In this document: piece by piece, positions 50,301 through 58,931 of the stretch
Position numbering within the stretch: position 1 is the first letter of the stretch
Layout: the number at the start of each line of letters is the position of its first letter
NCBI RefSeq assembly: GCF_030652235.1
Contig: NZ_JAUSBA010000018.1
Coordinates: forward strand, 90,526 to 154,525
Direction of reading: 5' to 3'
DNA length: 64,000 nt
Source of the DNA: Cypionkella sp.
GTDB taxonomy: Bacteria > Pseudomonadota > Alphaproteobacteria > Rhodobacterales > Rhodobacteraceae
The notes under the pieces: model-generated
Database searches by the model: none
What the model saw: only the letters and a program-made list of their open reading frames with translations
What the model was told of the DNA's origin: nothing
Program-made: the position numbers and the translations under genes

Positions 50301-52568
50301 TCACATTGGGGGTTGATTGGCAGGATCAGCCATCGGCGGCATTGCGGCCGGGTCGGGTTGCATCTGCGGTGCTGGCTGTTGCATCGCGGGCTGTTGCGGC
50401 ATCGGCTGCGCAGATGCGCGAGCTTCCAACAGGATCTGATCGGCAGCGGCGATAACGGCGGGTGCGCCGGCGATCTGGAACGCGGCTTCAAAGGCGGCTT
50501 TGAGCTGGGCGATTTCATCCGATGCCAAGCTCTTTTCAGCTTTGGCTGCGTCGGCGTTGATCTTGCGCGCCTTACCCTCCAACTCGGACAGCACTGCCTT
50601 GGCCTCACGGTCGGCAAGTGCTGCCTGCGCTTCTTTGGAAGCGTTCTGCTTCTGGGTTTCTGGGTCGGGATTGTTCGGATCGGCGTCGGGGTCGTCCACG
50701 CCAGTGATTGCCCGGATGCGCTTGACGATTTCATCCTTCTTGGGAACATCGAGGGCTTCGACCACAAGGTCGAGGATGCTCACAACAATCTGCGGCGCGG
50801 TTGCCGACAAGCCTTTCGCCAGCTCCATCAGCGACTCGCCGTTGGCTTGACGGATGGTTGCGCGCCAATCTTCCTCACCAATGACAAAGCTGGCCTTGTG
50901 GTTGGCGATGCTGTTGTCGGGGTCGGCGTCGTTGATCGTTTTGAAGTCCGCATTGCCGCGTGTGTCGGTGATGCGAAATTCTTCTTCCGCGTCGTAATAC
51001 ATCTCGATCAGGACAAGCACCTTCTCGCCGTGGATCTGGAGCGATTGCCGCAGGTTCTCGAAATAGATCGATGTGGACAGCGCGCCCTGCTCCTGACGGC
51101 GTTCAATCGCGATGCCAGAGGTGGCATTGGTGCGGCGGCCAAGGTTCTCGTCGGTGACGCCGCCGATAGATTGGATCATCTGCGCATCACGCTCCATCAA
51201 CTGGATATGAGCTGCGGCGAGGTTGCTATCGGTGTGGATGTCGGGGGCGCGGTGGCTGGTCTTGTATTCGATCACGCCGTCTGGCCGTGCAGCTTCGTTG
51301 CGCAGCACTTCGATATCTTCAACTGATCCTTCTTCGACCATAACGCGGGTTGTGGATAGGATATGCAGGGCTTTGGAGGCACGCTTGTTCAAGTCGCGCT
51401 GCACGTCACGGATACCCCGGATCATGCCATAGGGCATGCCATCGCGGCGGCGGCGATTGCCCCAGACAGGTGTGAATGGGTATCGGTTATGGCGATACGG
51501 GCTGCGGCGTAGATCGAGCAGCCCTGCATCCGTCATAATTGCCAGGTGGATCACTTCGCGCGGGCGGGCAATGACGGTTGAAAAGCCCTGCTGAACGTCT
51601 GACCAGTGGCCGGGCGACCATTCGTCAAAGGTTTCGCCGTTGAACTGACCGCCCTTGATCACCAGCGCATCAGGCACCGGGATCTTGAACCAGCTTTCGA
51701 CAACACGGATGCGGTCCCGGTTTTGCCCAAACCTGCGGCTGCGGCCGAGTCCGCTGGCGGTGTTGAAATGCTCGGCCTCGATGGAGTCCATCGCTTCATC
51801 GCCCAGCCCATCGCTTTGCGACAGACCGTAGGATGTGCCGCTCATGGCTTGCTTGATAACCCCCCTGCGATTGGACCAGAGGTTTTCTGCAACATCAACG
51901 TCGAGCCATTTGGTGCGGAACTGGTACTTCGCATCGAGCATGTCATATCGGCGGGATGTCGAATCCCAGAGCATGCTGCGCCAATCCTCGTGGCGGTCGT
52001 AGACCTGCGTGCCTTCCTCGGGGCGGCCCTGACCACACTCCAGCCAGCCCAGCCCGACACGCACGGCCATGCCGAAGGCTTCCGCCCGCTCATAGTCGCT
52101 GCGGTTCTCATCGCTGACATGCTTCAACAGATCGGTTTTGACCTGTGCAGCTTTGGCACCTTCCTTCTTGCGGGGGAGGATGCGGTAATCGGTGGGTGCC
52201 CGGCGCTGAGTGCCCAGCACCCAATTCACGGTGGTCTGCGTCAGGTTGAAAACGATAGGCGCTTGCCCGCGTTCCTCCAGTATTGCCAGCTCGGTCGCGG
52301 AATATTGGATGTGGTCATAGAAATCGTCGTCAATCGCCATTTCCATGCGGTTATCGGCTTGGCGATCAAGCTCATGGACATACCAGCCCATAACTTGGTT
52401 GTAGAGGCGTTCGGCGGATGGGCTTTCAAGCGGGTCGCCAGTGAAACCCTTCGGCAGTTTCAGCGCGCGGCTGGTTTCATCGAGGTAGCGATCACCGGGG
52501 GCTTGAGTTTTTTTGCCGGTGAAGTTGATGCCATCGGCATATGACGGCTTAATCAGGGAATTAGGCAT
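50301..52568 (-). CDS. Portal protein, P22-like
   Basis: A 755-residue portal, long as in P22 gp1-type podoviruses. Core region: YDHIQYSATELAILEERGQAP, then RAPTDYRILPRKKEG and ECGQGRPEEGTQVYDRHEDW, and QRDLNKRASKALHILSTTRV. The C-terminal third is a Gln/Pro/Met-rich extension with repeated QPxxQQPA, as in barrel-forming portals. Its stop is eight bases before the scaffold start. Confidence 0.9.
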   Translation of the reverse strand: MPNSLIKPSYADGINFTGKKTQAPGDRYLDETSRALKLPKGFTGDPLESPSAERLYNQVMGWYVHELDRQADNRMEMAIDDDFYDHIQYSATELAILEERGQAPIVFNLTQTTVNWVLGTQRRAPTDYRILPRKKEGAKAAQVKTDLLKHVSDENRSDYERAEAFGMAVRVGLGWLECGQGRPEEGTQVYDRHEDWRSMLWDSTSRRYDMLDAKYQFRTKWLDVDVAENLWSNRRGVIKQAMSGTSYGLSQSDGLGDEAMDSIEAEHFNTASGLGRSRRFGQNRDRIRVVESWFKIPVPDALVIKGGQFNGETFDEWSPGHWSDVQQGFSTVIARPREVIHLAIMTDAGLLDLRRSPYRHNRYPFTPVWGNRRRRDGMPYGMIRGIRDVQRDLNKRASKALHILSTTRVMVEEGSVEDIEVLRNEAARPDGVIEYKTSHRAPDIHTDSNLAAAHIQLMERDAQMIQSIGGVTDENLGRRTNATSGIAIERRQEQGALSTSIYFENLRQSLQIHGEKVLVLIEMYYDAEEEFRITDTRGNADFKTINDADPDNSIANHKASFVIGEEDWRATIRQANGESLMELAKGLSATAPQIVVSILDLVVEALDVPKKDEIVKRIRAITGVDDPDADPNNPDPETQKQNASKEAQAALADREAKAVLSELEGKARKINADAAKAEKSLASDEIAQLKAAFEAAFQIAGAPAVIAAADQILLEARASAQPMPQQPAMQQPAPQMQPDPAAMPPMADPANQPPM

Positions 52569-53034
52569 CGAATTTCACCTCATGCTCGATGGTTTCCCCG
52601 GTCGTGGTGTTGGTCATGGTTGCGTCGGCGACGATGTGCTGATCCCCCTTTGGCTTCGGGGGCATAGCGATCAGATCGGGCAGCCGAGAGTTGATGGCCT
52701 CCATGATGCGGATGTGATCGCGCTTGTTGGATGGATCGCCCGGTAGCAGCTCAAGGTGCAGCCAGCTGATGATGGCTTGGACACAGTGCGCAGGATCGCC
52801 GACCTCACCATGCAGTGCCCATTTCCAAGCATCTGCCTGCTTGATGATGATTGGCACGGTGCGGCCTGCCTGCACGGGCCTGCTGCCGTGCAAAAGAACA
52901 AGGCAAGGCTCGAACTTGCGGCGGCCTTCGCGTAACCATGTGCCGATCACATGGATGCCGTTCTTGTTCGCCTCAAAATGGCGTTGGGCGAGATTGAGTG
53001 CTGGCGGCGCAAGGGTGATCAGCTTCCGGCTCAT
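52561..53034 (-). CDS. Phage protein between terminase and portal
   Basis: A 157-residue protein from ATG 53034 (MSRKLITLAPPALNLAQRHF). Its start overlaps the terminase large-subunit stop (ATGA), and it overlaps the portal start by eight bases. It is of mixed composition with HVIGTWLREGRRKFEPCLVL. No domain recognised. It may contribute to DNA packaging or be a small accessory gene. Confidence 0.7.
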   Translation of the reverse strand: MSRKLITLAPPALNLAQRHFEANKNGIHVIGTWLREGRRKFEPCLVLLHGSRPVQAGRTVPIIIKQADAWKWALHGEVGDPAHCVQAIISWLHLELLPGDPSNKRDHIRIMEAINSRLPDLIAMPPKPKGDQHIVADATMTNTTTGETIEHEVKFDA

Positions 53035-54728
53035 GCGGTCATTCCTGTTGCGCGGCGGGCAGAAGTTGCCTTGCTGGCGCGTCTGTTGACGGTGGGGGAT
53101 ATTGGCGCGATGTAGCCGGTCGAGAACTGCCGGAAGGCATCTGAGCCGTGGCTTGCGTCGTCGTGCTTTGGGTGGTCGTGCCAGCACTGCAAGCGGGTGT
53201 TCCACTCGCGGCTGTAGTTTTCGAGACGCATAAGGCCTTCTTTGCAGCCCTCGTCGTCCCAATAGCAGCCCTGCATTGAAAGGCGGGTCTGGTCGATGCC
53301 GTGCTGTAGGTTCTGGATGCGGGGCACGACTTTGAAATCCCAGCTGGGTTTCATCTCGCGCAGGATCATCACGGGTGAAATCAGCGCGAAGTCGTCGCCA
53401 TCGGCCTGTTGCTTCTGGCGCTTCTGCTCGGCGTCGTGGGGCAGGTAATGCGACCCCCACAGCACGTTTAGGCTATCGAGCCATGTGGTGAAGGCGAGAT
53501 ACCCGGCCCCGGATTCCTCGTAGTAGCGCAGGAACCGATCTTCGACCCCGACACGCTGATGCACCCAGATCGCGGTGCTGTCCGATGCGCCCAAGTCCCA
53601 GAAGGTGTTGCATGGCACATGGCGCAGCAGGGGCACGCGGCCAATACGGCCTTCGCGGCGGGCCAATGCCAGCGCCTTGGCGTAGTATTTGCCCTCGTTG
53701 CTGGCCTGCCAGCACTCCTCGGGAGTCGACGGGTATTCTCGCCACATCAGATCCGGGGTGGTGGCGAAATCGTTGTCGCGCTTGCTGATGTACCAAGCCC
53801 GCTGTCCAAGGTCGATTTCGCAGTCCATCAAGCCTTCAACTGTGTCGAAGTACTCATGTTCTTTGGCATTGATGCGGACGTGCCTGATTTCCTCGGGAAT
53901 GGTGCGATACTCTGGCATCCGATACCATGCGAAGAAGTGGAAGCGGTAATCGGATTGCGTGAGAGGCTGCTTGGCCTCGGCCTTGCTCTGCGCACGCTTG
54001 GCGTTGTCATAGAACGCGCCGCTCTGACCCTCGGCTGTCGACTCAATGAAGATGAAGCCGGATCGCGGGACGCCCTGAATTGCGCCGGTGGTGATCTCGA
54101 CGGCCTTGTCGGGATACTTGGCCGCAATCTTGCCGAACTCGCTGATGTGCAGGAAGTGCGGGGTGCCGCCGCGTGCCGATGATGTAACTTCGATTGAGCT
54201 GCCGTTGGCGAAAACCATTTGCGTCTGGTTGCGTTCGACTGTCGGGCACATATCGCGGATGGCTTGGGGCAGCTTGTCGTAGGCGAAGCAAACCTTCTTG
54301 CGATACAGCTTGGTCGCCGCCTGCTTGGTGTGCGCGATCACCACGACTTCCTGATCGTCGTTGAACAGGGCGTGATCCAGCGCCATGATTTCGATCAAGG
54401 TCGAAAACCCCATCTGCCGGGCTTTCAGGATCGTGTTGCGCTCGTGCAGGTTTGCGAGAAACTCGCGCTGGGTGTTGTTGGGCCTGAAATCGACAACGAT
54501 GTCTGGCTCATCATCCGGGCTGTCGTCGCCCTTGGTGGTGATCTTGTAGATCCGCCCCGAGAATATGCGCCACGTCCACGACATGAGGCACAGCGCGAAC
54601 TGGTCTGCGCTCTGCGGGTCAAAGTCCTCATGGATGGCCGATAGCTTGATCCCGGCTTTCCGCTCGGCCAGCTCCAGCGGCGAGAGGTTGGTATCCTCTG
54701 GCGCCTTATGGTCGAGCGACAGGCTCAT
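53031..54728 (-). CDS. Terminase large subunit
   Basis: A 565-residue packaging ATPase and nuclease. Walker A-like ILKARQMGFST lies near residues 100-110 and Walker B FLHISEFGKIA near 195. The nuclease half has WDLGASDSTAIW with the catalytic Asp near residue 385, and a C-terminal HDDASHGSDAFRQF. It should cut the phage concatemer and pump DNA through the portal. The upstream small subunit overlaps its start by four bases. Confidence 0.93.
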   Translation of the reverse strand: MSLSLDHKAPEDTNLSPLELAERKAGIKLSAIHEDFDPQSADQFALCLMSWTWRIFSGRIYKITTKGDDSPDDEPDIVVDFRPNNTQREFLANLHERNTILKARQMGFSTLIEIMALDHALFNDDQEVVVIAHTKQAATKLYRKKVCFAYDKLPQAIRDMCPTVERNQTQMVFANGSSIEVTSSARGGTPHFLHISEFGKIAAKYPDKAVEITTGAIQGVPRSGFIFIESTAEGQSGAFYDNAKRAQSKAEAKQPLTQSDYRFHFFAWYRMPEYRTIPEEIRHVRINAKEHEYFDTVEGLMDCEIDLGQRAWYISKRDNDFATTPDLMWREYPSTPEECWQASNEGKYYAKALALARREGRIGRVPLLRHVPCNTFWDLGASDSTAIWVHQRVGVEDRFLRYYEESGAGYLAFTTWLDSLNVLWGSHYLPHDAEQKRQKQQADGDDFALISPVMILREMKPSWDFKVVPRIQNLQHGIDQTRLSMQGCYWDDEGCKEGLMRLENYSREWNTRLQCWHDHPKHDDASHGSDAFRQFSTGYIAPISPTVNRRASKATSARRATGMTA

Positions 54729-55450
54729 GGCTTGTCACCGGCTGGCTTGTCGCGGCGGATGGGTGCCTTGCTGCCGCGTGCGGTGATCTGCGCCCAAGCC
54801 TCGGCCAACAGGCTGGCTTGGCCCTCGTCACGCTTCTTGAACAAGTGGATCGCTTCGGCGAGTTGGTCCAGCGCGTGCGACTGATCGGCCATCTTGTATT
54901 CGATACCGAACTGCGTCTGCTTCACGCCACGGAACAGCGCCCGGTCTTGATCGCTCAACAGTCGGGTGTCGGCGAACACGGTGTAAGGGATGCCAAGCCC
55001 TTCGCACTCCGGGCAGTCCACGTTGGCCGCAGCGGTGCGCCTGTAGCCAAACCCGCCGTCACAGTCTGGCGCTGGCTTCTTGCGATCAGCCGACTGCGAG
55101 ACTTCCTCCATCCACTCGCGCTCGGTGCGCCACTGGTATTTGAAGTCCCTGCCGTAGCAATGGCGGCACGCACCGACATGCAGTTGCGTCAGGTTTGAAG
55201 CGTCTGCCGTGGCAATCTCGTAATACCGCGCGATCAACTCGTCGGCTTGAATGTCGAGCTTATCGAACCGTTTGGCCTGCTTTTTTGCGATAGCCTCTTG
55301 GATGCGAACATTTGCCAACAGTCGCGGGCCTGCCACATTGGCGTCTTTGGCTGAGTAACCTGCCTTGCGATATGCGTCTGAAGCGTTGCCAGAGAGCAAA
55401 TACTCCCTAACGAAAGCCTTTTGACGATCACTAAAAGGTTTGTCGGTCAC
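54725..55450 (-). CDS. Terminase small subunit
   Basis: A 241-residue DNA-recognition subunit of the Terminase_2 type. GTG 55450 (MTDKPFSDRQKAFVREYLLS) has GGAG and AGGA upstream; a longer frame gives a hydrophobic non-family leader. Helix-turn-helix region SGNASDAYRKAGYSAKDANV. A CxxC...CxxC pair (CRHCYG and CPECEG) suggests a zinc ribbon in the middle. First gene of the late operon, directly behind the 55,537-55,566 terminator. Confidence 0.88.
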   Translation of the reverse strand: MTDKPFSDRQKAFVREYLLSGNASDAYRKAGYSAKDANVAGPRLLANVRIQEAIAKKQAKRFDKLDIQADELIARYYEIATADASNLTQLHVGACRHCYGRDFKYQWRTEREWMEEVSQSADRKKPAPDCDGGFGYRRTAAANVDCPECEGLGIPYTVFADTRLLSDQDRALFRGVKQTQFGIEYKMADQSHALDQLAEAIHLFKKRDEGQASLLAEAWAQITARGSKAPIRRDKPAGDKP

Positions 55451-55466
55451 GCATCCTACTCCGCCG

Positions 55467-55490
55467 ATGTGCAGCAACATGTGCAGCAAA
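55467..55490. repeat. 12-bp tandem repeat upstream of the terminase small subunit
   Basis: ATGTGCAGCAAC (55467-55478) is followed directly by ATGTGCAGCAAA (55479-55490), 11 of 12 identical. It lies 17 to 40 bases before the GTG start, possibly a packaging-site or promoter element. Confidence 0.55.
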
Positions 55491-55536
55491 ACGAAGGACA
55501 AAGCAAGATTGACGCTATATTTGGTGTGAACCTATG

Positions 55537-55566
55537 AAAAAAGCCACCAGATGTTGATCTGATGGC
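55537..55566 (-). terminator. Intrinsic terminator ending the early operon
   Basis: Minus-strand GCCATCAGAT pairs with ATCTGGTGGC (one G-U) around a 4-nt loop CAAC, followed by TTTTTT. It follows the stop of the 55593 gene and precedes the terminase genes. The best-formed terminator in the window. Confidence 0.92.
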
Positions 55567-55592
55567 CTCGGTTTTGCTAGGTTTTAGGCTGG

Positions 55593-56849
55593 TTAATCGA
55601 GAGGCTGCACAGCATTTGTTTCCTTCAAGATTGCGACCATCTTGGAGTGGCTTTCGTTTACGGACCTTTGCGCCCAATCCAAGGCGTCACTGCGCGACAT
55701 GCCAGCGACCTCTGCTAAGACCGCTTCAAGCTGTTCATGCGTCAGTCCTACTTCTTCGCCGTTGATCTCTGCCAGACCGATTATGCTATCGACACTGACC
55801 TCCGCGATGATGGGGTCGCCGTTGCCAAATGCCCCAAGATTGGCCGTCGTGCATTCTAGGCTAACCACCACTTCAGCACGCGCTGATTGCTCGTTTCTCG
55901 CTTTGACGCGGATTGCGCTGATCAACTGAACGTCAAACAGGTATTCGTTCATTTCGGGCGCTGGCTCTGTCCACGGCCCCTCATAATACCCTGCCTCGGT
56001 CAGTGCATCGCTGGCGGCGGTGTCTGTGGATTGATCTGCCACACCACCCTCAGAACCATGGTGTGGCAGGGTGACGCAGTGGGGCAAGCTGTTGCGGGCG
56101 AGATGCGCGGCGGTATCGAGAGGCACCCATGTGTTATCCCACTCTGTCGTTGGGTTGAACTGTTTGCCGATAGCTACGATGTGGGGAAGCTGCCGGATCG
56201 GCTCTACGATGCGGTCGCGCAGATGCACGGTGCTTTTTTCGCCGGTCAGCCAGAGGGCCACATCGGCGGCATATTCCGGGTCACGCACGGCGCGCTCTTG
56301 GATGGCGTCCACCACGGGCAGGTTGGCTGACCAGCGGGCGCGCAGTTGGTCGCGGATATTATCGAGAGTGATCACGGGTTTGACTGCAGGCTTATCCAAC
56401 CACGCCTCGGTGATGCGGTCCTGCTCGATCTGGTGAAGCTGGGCGGCGTCTGGCTCATCCTCGGCTGGGTCGTTACCTGCAAGCATATCAAGGGCTGTGT
56501 TCGCATCAAGGATCGCGTTTTCCACGTCTTCATCCCGGCAGTTTGCGAGGTCTGCCAGTAGGTGCAGCTGGTCGAGGCAGTTGTTCAGCGCGCCATCAGC
56601 CTGCACGGCGGCCGGGTGGGCGCTGATGTCGTGCTCGGTTAGCGTGATGCTGTTCATGAAACCAACCTGCTCATAGAGCTTGTTGGCGGCTTGCTCCCAG
56701 TTCGAGGGCGCGTCGACATTACCGAACCACGAGATCCAGGCGCCGAGCACCCAATCCCAGGCCGCCTCATCTGCATCCGCCTCAGAGAAGAACAGGGAGG
56801 GTTCAAAGCTGCTGTCGTCGTCGTTGATCACGAGGGACCAGATTTTCAT
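55593..56849 (-). CDS. Phage early protein of unknown function
   Basis: A 418-residue acidic protein from ATG 56849 (MKIWSLVINDDDSSFEPSLF). It has helical, Asp/Glu-rich stretches (LLADLANCRDEDVENAILD). It contains GYYEGPW within DALTEAGYYEGPWTE near residue 285, a peptide that recurs as GYYDGPW in the giant protein. Last gene of the early block, before a strong terminator. Function unknown. Confidence 0.7.
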   Translation of the reverse strand: MKIWSLVINDDDSSFEPSLFFSEADADEAAWDWVLGAWISWFGNVDAPSNWEQAANKLYEQVGFMNSITLTEHDISAHPAAVQADGALNNCLDQLHLLADLANCRDEDVENAILDANTALDMLAGNDPAEDEPDAAQLHQIEQDRITEAWLDKPAVKPVITLDNIRDQLRARWSANLPVVDAIQERAVRDPEYAADVALWLTGEKSTVHLRDRIVEPIRQLPHIVAIGKQFNPTTEWDNTWVPLDTAAHLARNSLPHCVTLPHHGSEGGVADQSTDTAASDALTEAGYYEGPWTEPAPEMNEYLFDVQLISAIRVKARNEQSARAEVVVSLECTTANLGAFGNGDPIIAEVSVDSIIGLAEINGEEVGLTHEQLEAVLAEVAGMSRSDALDWAQRSVNESHSKMVAILKETNAVQPLD

Positions 56850-57064
56850 CACACAGCCTCCCCATCGACTTCATACAGCGCGGGGAAATACAGATCGGGC
56901 GCAAGGCTGGCTTCGCCCAAGATCGGGGTGCCATCCGGCCACGCGCCGAAGTTGCTGGGGGTGCTGTCCAGTTCAGCGCGCAGCATGGCAAGCGCCTGCT
57001 CCACTGTGTCGGCCTTGAGCCGCAAGGATACTCGCAGCGCAATATCGAAGGCAAATTCGGTCAT
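56849..57064 (-). CDS. Small early phage protein
   Basis: A 71-residue protein from ATG 57064 (MTEFAFDIALRVSLRLKADT), with AGGAG about eight bases upstream, which makes this start firm. Its TGA overlaps the next ATG. It has a predicted alpha/beta fold and no known domain. Confidence 0.7.
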   Translation of the reverse strand: MTEFAFDIALRVSLRLKADTVEQALAMLRAELDSTPSNFGAWPDGTPILGEASLAPDLYFPALYEVDGEAV

Positions 57065-57075
57065 GGCTCTCACTC

Positions 57076-57192
57076 CTAGAGGGTTACGACAAGCCCGGCC
57101 CACAACAGGCCGAACAGTGCGATTGCTGCGATGGCGTCCGGGGCGTAAACCCAAACGATGAACTTGATTTCGCGGCGGATGGTGCCGGGCAT
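57076..57192 (-). CDS. 38-residue single-pass membrane protein
   Basis: MPGTIRREIKFIVWVYAPDA is followed by a hydrophobic C-terminus (IAAIALFGLLWAGLVVTL). It starts five bases after the previous gene's stop. Small, but the compact spacing in the operon supports it. Confidence 0.5.
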   Translation of the reverse strand: MPGTIRREIKFIVWVYAPDAIAAIALFGLLWAGLVVTL

Positions 57193-57196
57193 CGCT

Positions 57197-57505
57197 CTAG
57201 CGCCGGTAATGGCCGCGAGCGTCCAGATCACTGAACTGCTTGCGGGCTTCGGCGGCGGACAACTTGCGGCCTTGCTTGGCGACTTCCATGAGGTTCGCAG
57301 CGGTGCGGCTGTCGTCTGTGGAAAGCAGCGCCTGATAGGCGGCAAGGTCGCCACCGCCTCCGCCAGCTTTCAGCACCGTCACCAAATAGAACTGGCTCAA
57401 GGGCTGGCCGATCACCGTGGGCAGAAGATCGGCGGTGTGGTCGAGGATCGCGCCGGGGTTGGCAAGCGCGGTGGCGGTCATGTTGGCGTCGAGGACGAGG
57501 CTCAT
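57197..57505 (-). CDS. Small early phage protein
   Basis: A 102-residue protein (MSLVLDANMTATALANPGAI...) with a Gly-rich middle (LKAGGGGGDLAAYQALLS) and a basic end (KQFSDLDARGHYRR). No recognised domain. Confidence 0.65.
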   Translation of the reverse strand: MSLVLDANMTATALANPGAILDHTADLLPTVIGQPLSQFYLVTVLKAGGGGGDLAAYQALLSTDDSRTAANLMEVAKQGRKLSAAEARKQFSDLDARGHYRR

Positions 57506-57533
57506 TGGATTGGCTTTCTGTTGGGGGATGGAA

Positions 57534-57553
57534 GGCGCGGCGATGGCCGCGCC
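57534..57553. other. 8-bp perfect hairpin between early genes
   Basis: GGCGCGGC pairs with GCCGCGCC around a GATG loop, in the 56-base gap before the 57505 start. Probably a translation or mRNA stability element; no U-tract. Confidence 0.4.
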
Positions 57554-57561
57554 CCGATGGG

Positions 57562-57957
57562 TTAAACGGTCTGCCCGCCGAAGCCCCAGCCGGGGGTGAG
57601 CGTGATGCGGTTGGCGTGTGCCTCCAGCTTGTCAGCAAGCGCGTTGGCATCGGCCAAGATCGCGTTCATCGCCGGGCTGTCGGTGTGGTCGGCGATCACG
57701 TCATGGCCATCATTGCCGTGGACGAGGAACACACCGCCGATGCGCTCGAACTTGCCATCGACAGGGCGGCGCAGGGCCAGCCGGGTTTCATCGCTGGTGG
57801 CGATGGCGGCGGTGATGGCTTCGCGGTCAGCGGAGCAGCTCACGGTCCACACTTCGCCATCGTAAACGCTGATCACCAGCCCGTCGTTCAGGGCGCTGGT
57901 GATGATGGCGTCGATGATCTGGATTTCGGTAGCATTGGTATTGGTCGGATAGGTCAT
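57562..57957 (-). CDS. Early phage protein, target of the RHH regulator
   Basis: A 131-residue protein (MTYPTNTNATEIQIIDAIIT...), of alpha/beta composition with FERIGGVFLVHGNDGHDVIA. It has an AGGAATCGCC ribosome site before its ATG. Its start lies opposite the ribbon-helix-helix gene across an 88-base region that carries the AACTAC repeats, so it is the first gene of a cluster probably under that regulator. No domain recognised. Confidence 0.7.
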   Translation of the reverse strand: MTYPTNTNATEIQIIDAIITSALNDGLVISVYDGEVWTVSCSADREAITAAIATSDETRLALRRPVDGKFERIGGVFLVHGNDGHDVIADHTDSPAMNAILADANALADKLEAHANRITLTPGWGFGGQTV

Positions 57958-57986
57958 GGCGATTCCTCGTTGCGTTGCTTCACTGT

Positions 57987-58045
57987 CCGTAGTTATATGT
58001 CGTTATACGCAACTAGGTCAACTACAAATAACTACGGGTAACTAC
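57987..58045. promoter_or_regulatory. Operator-like AACTAC repeats and 10-bp inverted repeat
   Basis: CCGTAGTTAT (57987-57996) is the exact inverse of ATAACTACGG (58028-58037). AACTAC recurs at 58020, 58030 and 58040, exactly 10 bp apart, with an AACTAG copy at 58011. The last repeat touches the ATG of the ribbon-helix-helix gene. Phasing of one helical turn fits cooperative binding. Confidence 0.7.
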
Positions 58046-58210
58046 ATGACAATCAAATCACAGCCCATTTCCTTCCGGCTGCCGCTCCTGACGAAGATGG
58101 CACTGGAGGATATCGCCCACAGAGACGCGCGCTCGCTGTCGTCGCTGCTTGAAAAGATGTGCAATGAACTGATCGCCAAGGATAAGGCGGCGAGGGATGC
58201 GAAGCCCTGA
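58046..58210 (+). CDS. Ribbon-helix-helix (Arc/MetJ-like) regulator
   Basis: A 54-residue protein (MTIKSQPISFRLPLLTKMAL). The beta strand ISFRLP followed by helix LLTKMALEDIAHRDARSLSSLLEKMCNELI is the RHH pattern. It is read on the plus strand against the surrounding minus-strand genes, and its stop touches that of the 58211 gene. Its own start lies in the AACTAC repeat region, indicating self-regulation. Probably a dimeric repressor of the divergent 57957 cluster. Confidence 0.82.
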   Translation: MTIKSQPISFRLPLLTKMALEDIAHRDARSLSSLLEKMCNELIAKDKAARDAKP

Positions 58211-58474
58211 TCACAGCCCGATGTCATAGCCGACCGCGCGCAGCGCCCGGCGCAGCTTACCAAGAGCGGCGCGGGGGTTGCCGTTGGCCTTGGGCGTCGA
58301 GTTTATGTAGTGATCCAGATCGCCCCCGCCCGGCAGCCGGATGCGGATGAATGGATGCCCCTTTCCGGTCGGCCGATGCAGGACATATGAAAACCCGACT
58401 TTATCGAGGAACCCGGTGATCGCCGGGTATTCGTCATTGCGGCGCAGCTTTACTTCAAGGCGGGGTTTGCTCAT
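58211..58474 (-). CDS. Small early phage protein
   Basis: An 87-residue protein (MSKPRLEVKLRRNDEYPAIT), basic, with PTGKGHPFIRIRLPGGGDLD in the middle and a helix KLRRALRAVGYDIGL. The general shape recalls HicA-like dsRNA-binding toxins, but no active-site His is obvious in the usual place and no HicB partner is seen. Function open. Confidence 0.6.
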   Translation of the reverse strand: MSKPRLEVKLRRNDEYPAITGFLDKVGFSYVLHRPTGKGHPFIRIRLPGGGDLDHYINSTPKANGNPRAALGKLRRALRAVGYDIGL

Positions 58475-58683
58475 GCGCCGATATCCACCCGATAGACAGC
58501 CAGCAGGCCCCATGAGGGGGATTGCTTAAACCCCACGAATGCGCCGATGCGGCGGGGTGTCGTCAGCCAAGCAAATGATGCCTCTACCTCGGCGCGACGG
58601 GCGCGGATTGCGCGTCTGGCGGCGAGGTTTGGCAACGCGGTTTCGCCGGGCCTGACTGATGCGTGTGTGGTCCAAGTGATCAT
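58471..58683 (-). CDS. Small basic early phage protein
   Basis: A 70-residue protein (MITWTTHASVRPGETALPNL), Arg/Ala-rich with AARRAIRARRAEVEASFAWL. Start and stop both overlap neighbouring genes (ATGA). Basicity suggests nucleic-acid binding. Confidence 0.62.
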   Translation of the reverse strand: MITWTTHASVRPGETALPNLAARRAIRARRAEVEASFAWLTTPRRIGAFVGFKQSPSWGLLAVYRVDIGA

Positions 58684-58931
58684 GCCCAATCCTCCGCAAT
58701 ATCGACCAGCGCAGCGCGGATGATGGCATAGCGTGACGGCTTGAATATTGTGCAGCCGGTGGGCTTGCGCTTGACCATGCGGATTGCAGGCGCTGTCGGG
58801 GCTGTCTCTTGCCTATCGCTGCAAAGTACCACACCCGGAATGCGCGGCAGGGATATGCTTTGATAGTCAATTTCACGGTTGCCTGTGGCATTGGCGCGGA
58901 ATCTGTGGGTGACGGTGGGGCGCGCGAGCAT
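58680..58931 (-). CDS. Small basic early phage protein
   Basis: An 83-residue protein (MLARPTVTHRFRANATGNRE), basic, with a Cys (VVLCSDRQ) and RMVKRKPTGCTIFKPSRYAI. A GTG at 58934 is an alternative start. Joined by overlaps to both neighbours. No known domain. Confidence 0.6.
   Translation of the reverse strand: MLARPTVTHRFRANATGNREIDYQSISLPRIPGVVLCSDRQETAPTAPAIRMVKRKPTGCTIFKPSRYAIIRAALVDIAEDWA

Noticed and set aside
55531..55536. Fourth copy of the CATAGG element beside the late terminator
   Set aside because: Only six bases agree (CATAGG); the following bases differ, so it is not counted with the 11-nt element.
58011..58045. Short CRISPR-like array of AACTAC
   Set aside because: Units are six bases with four-base spacers; this is operator-like phasing, not CRISPR, and no cas gene is present.
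58211..58474. HicA toxin
   Set aside because: General similarity of shape only; no catalytic His in the expected place and no HicB partner gene.
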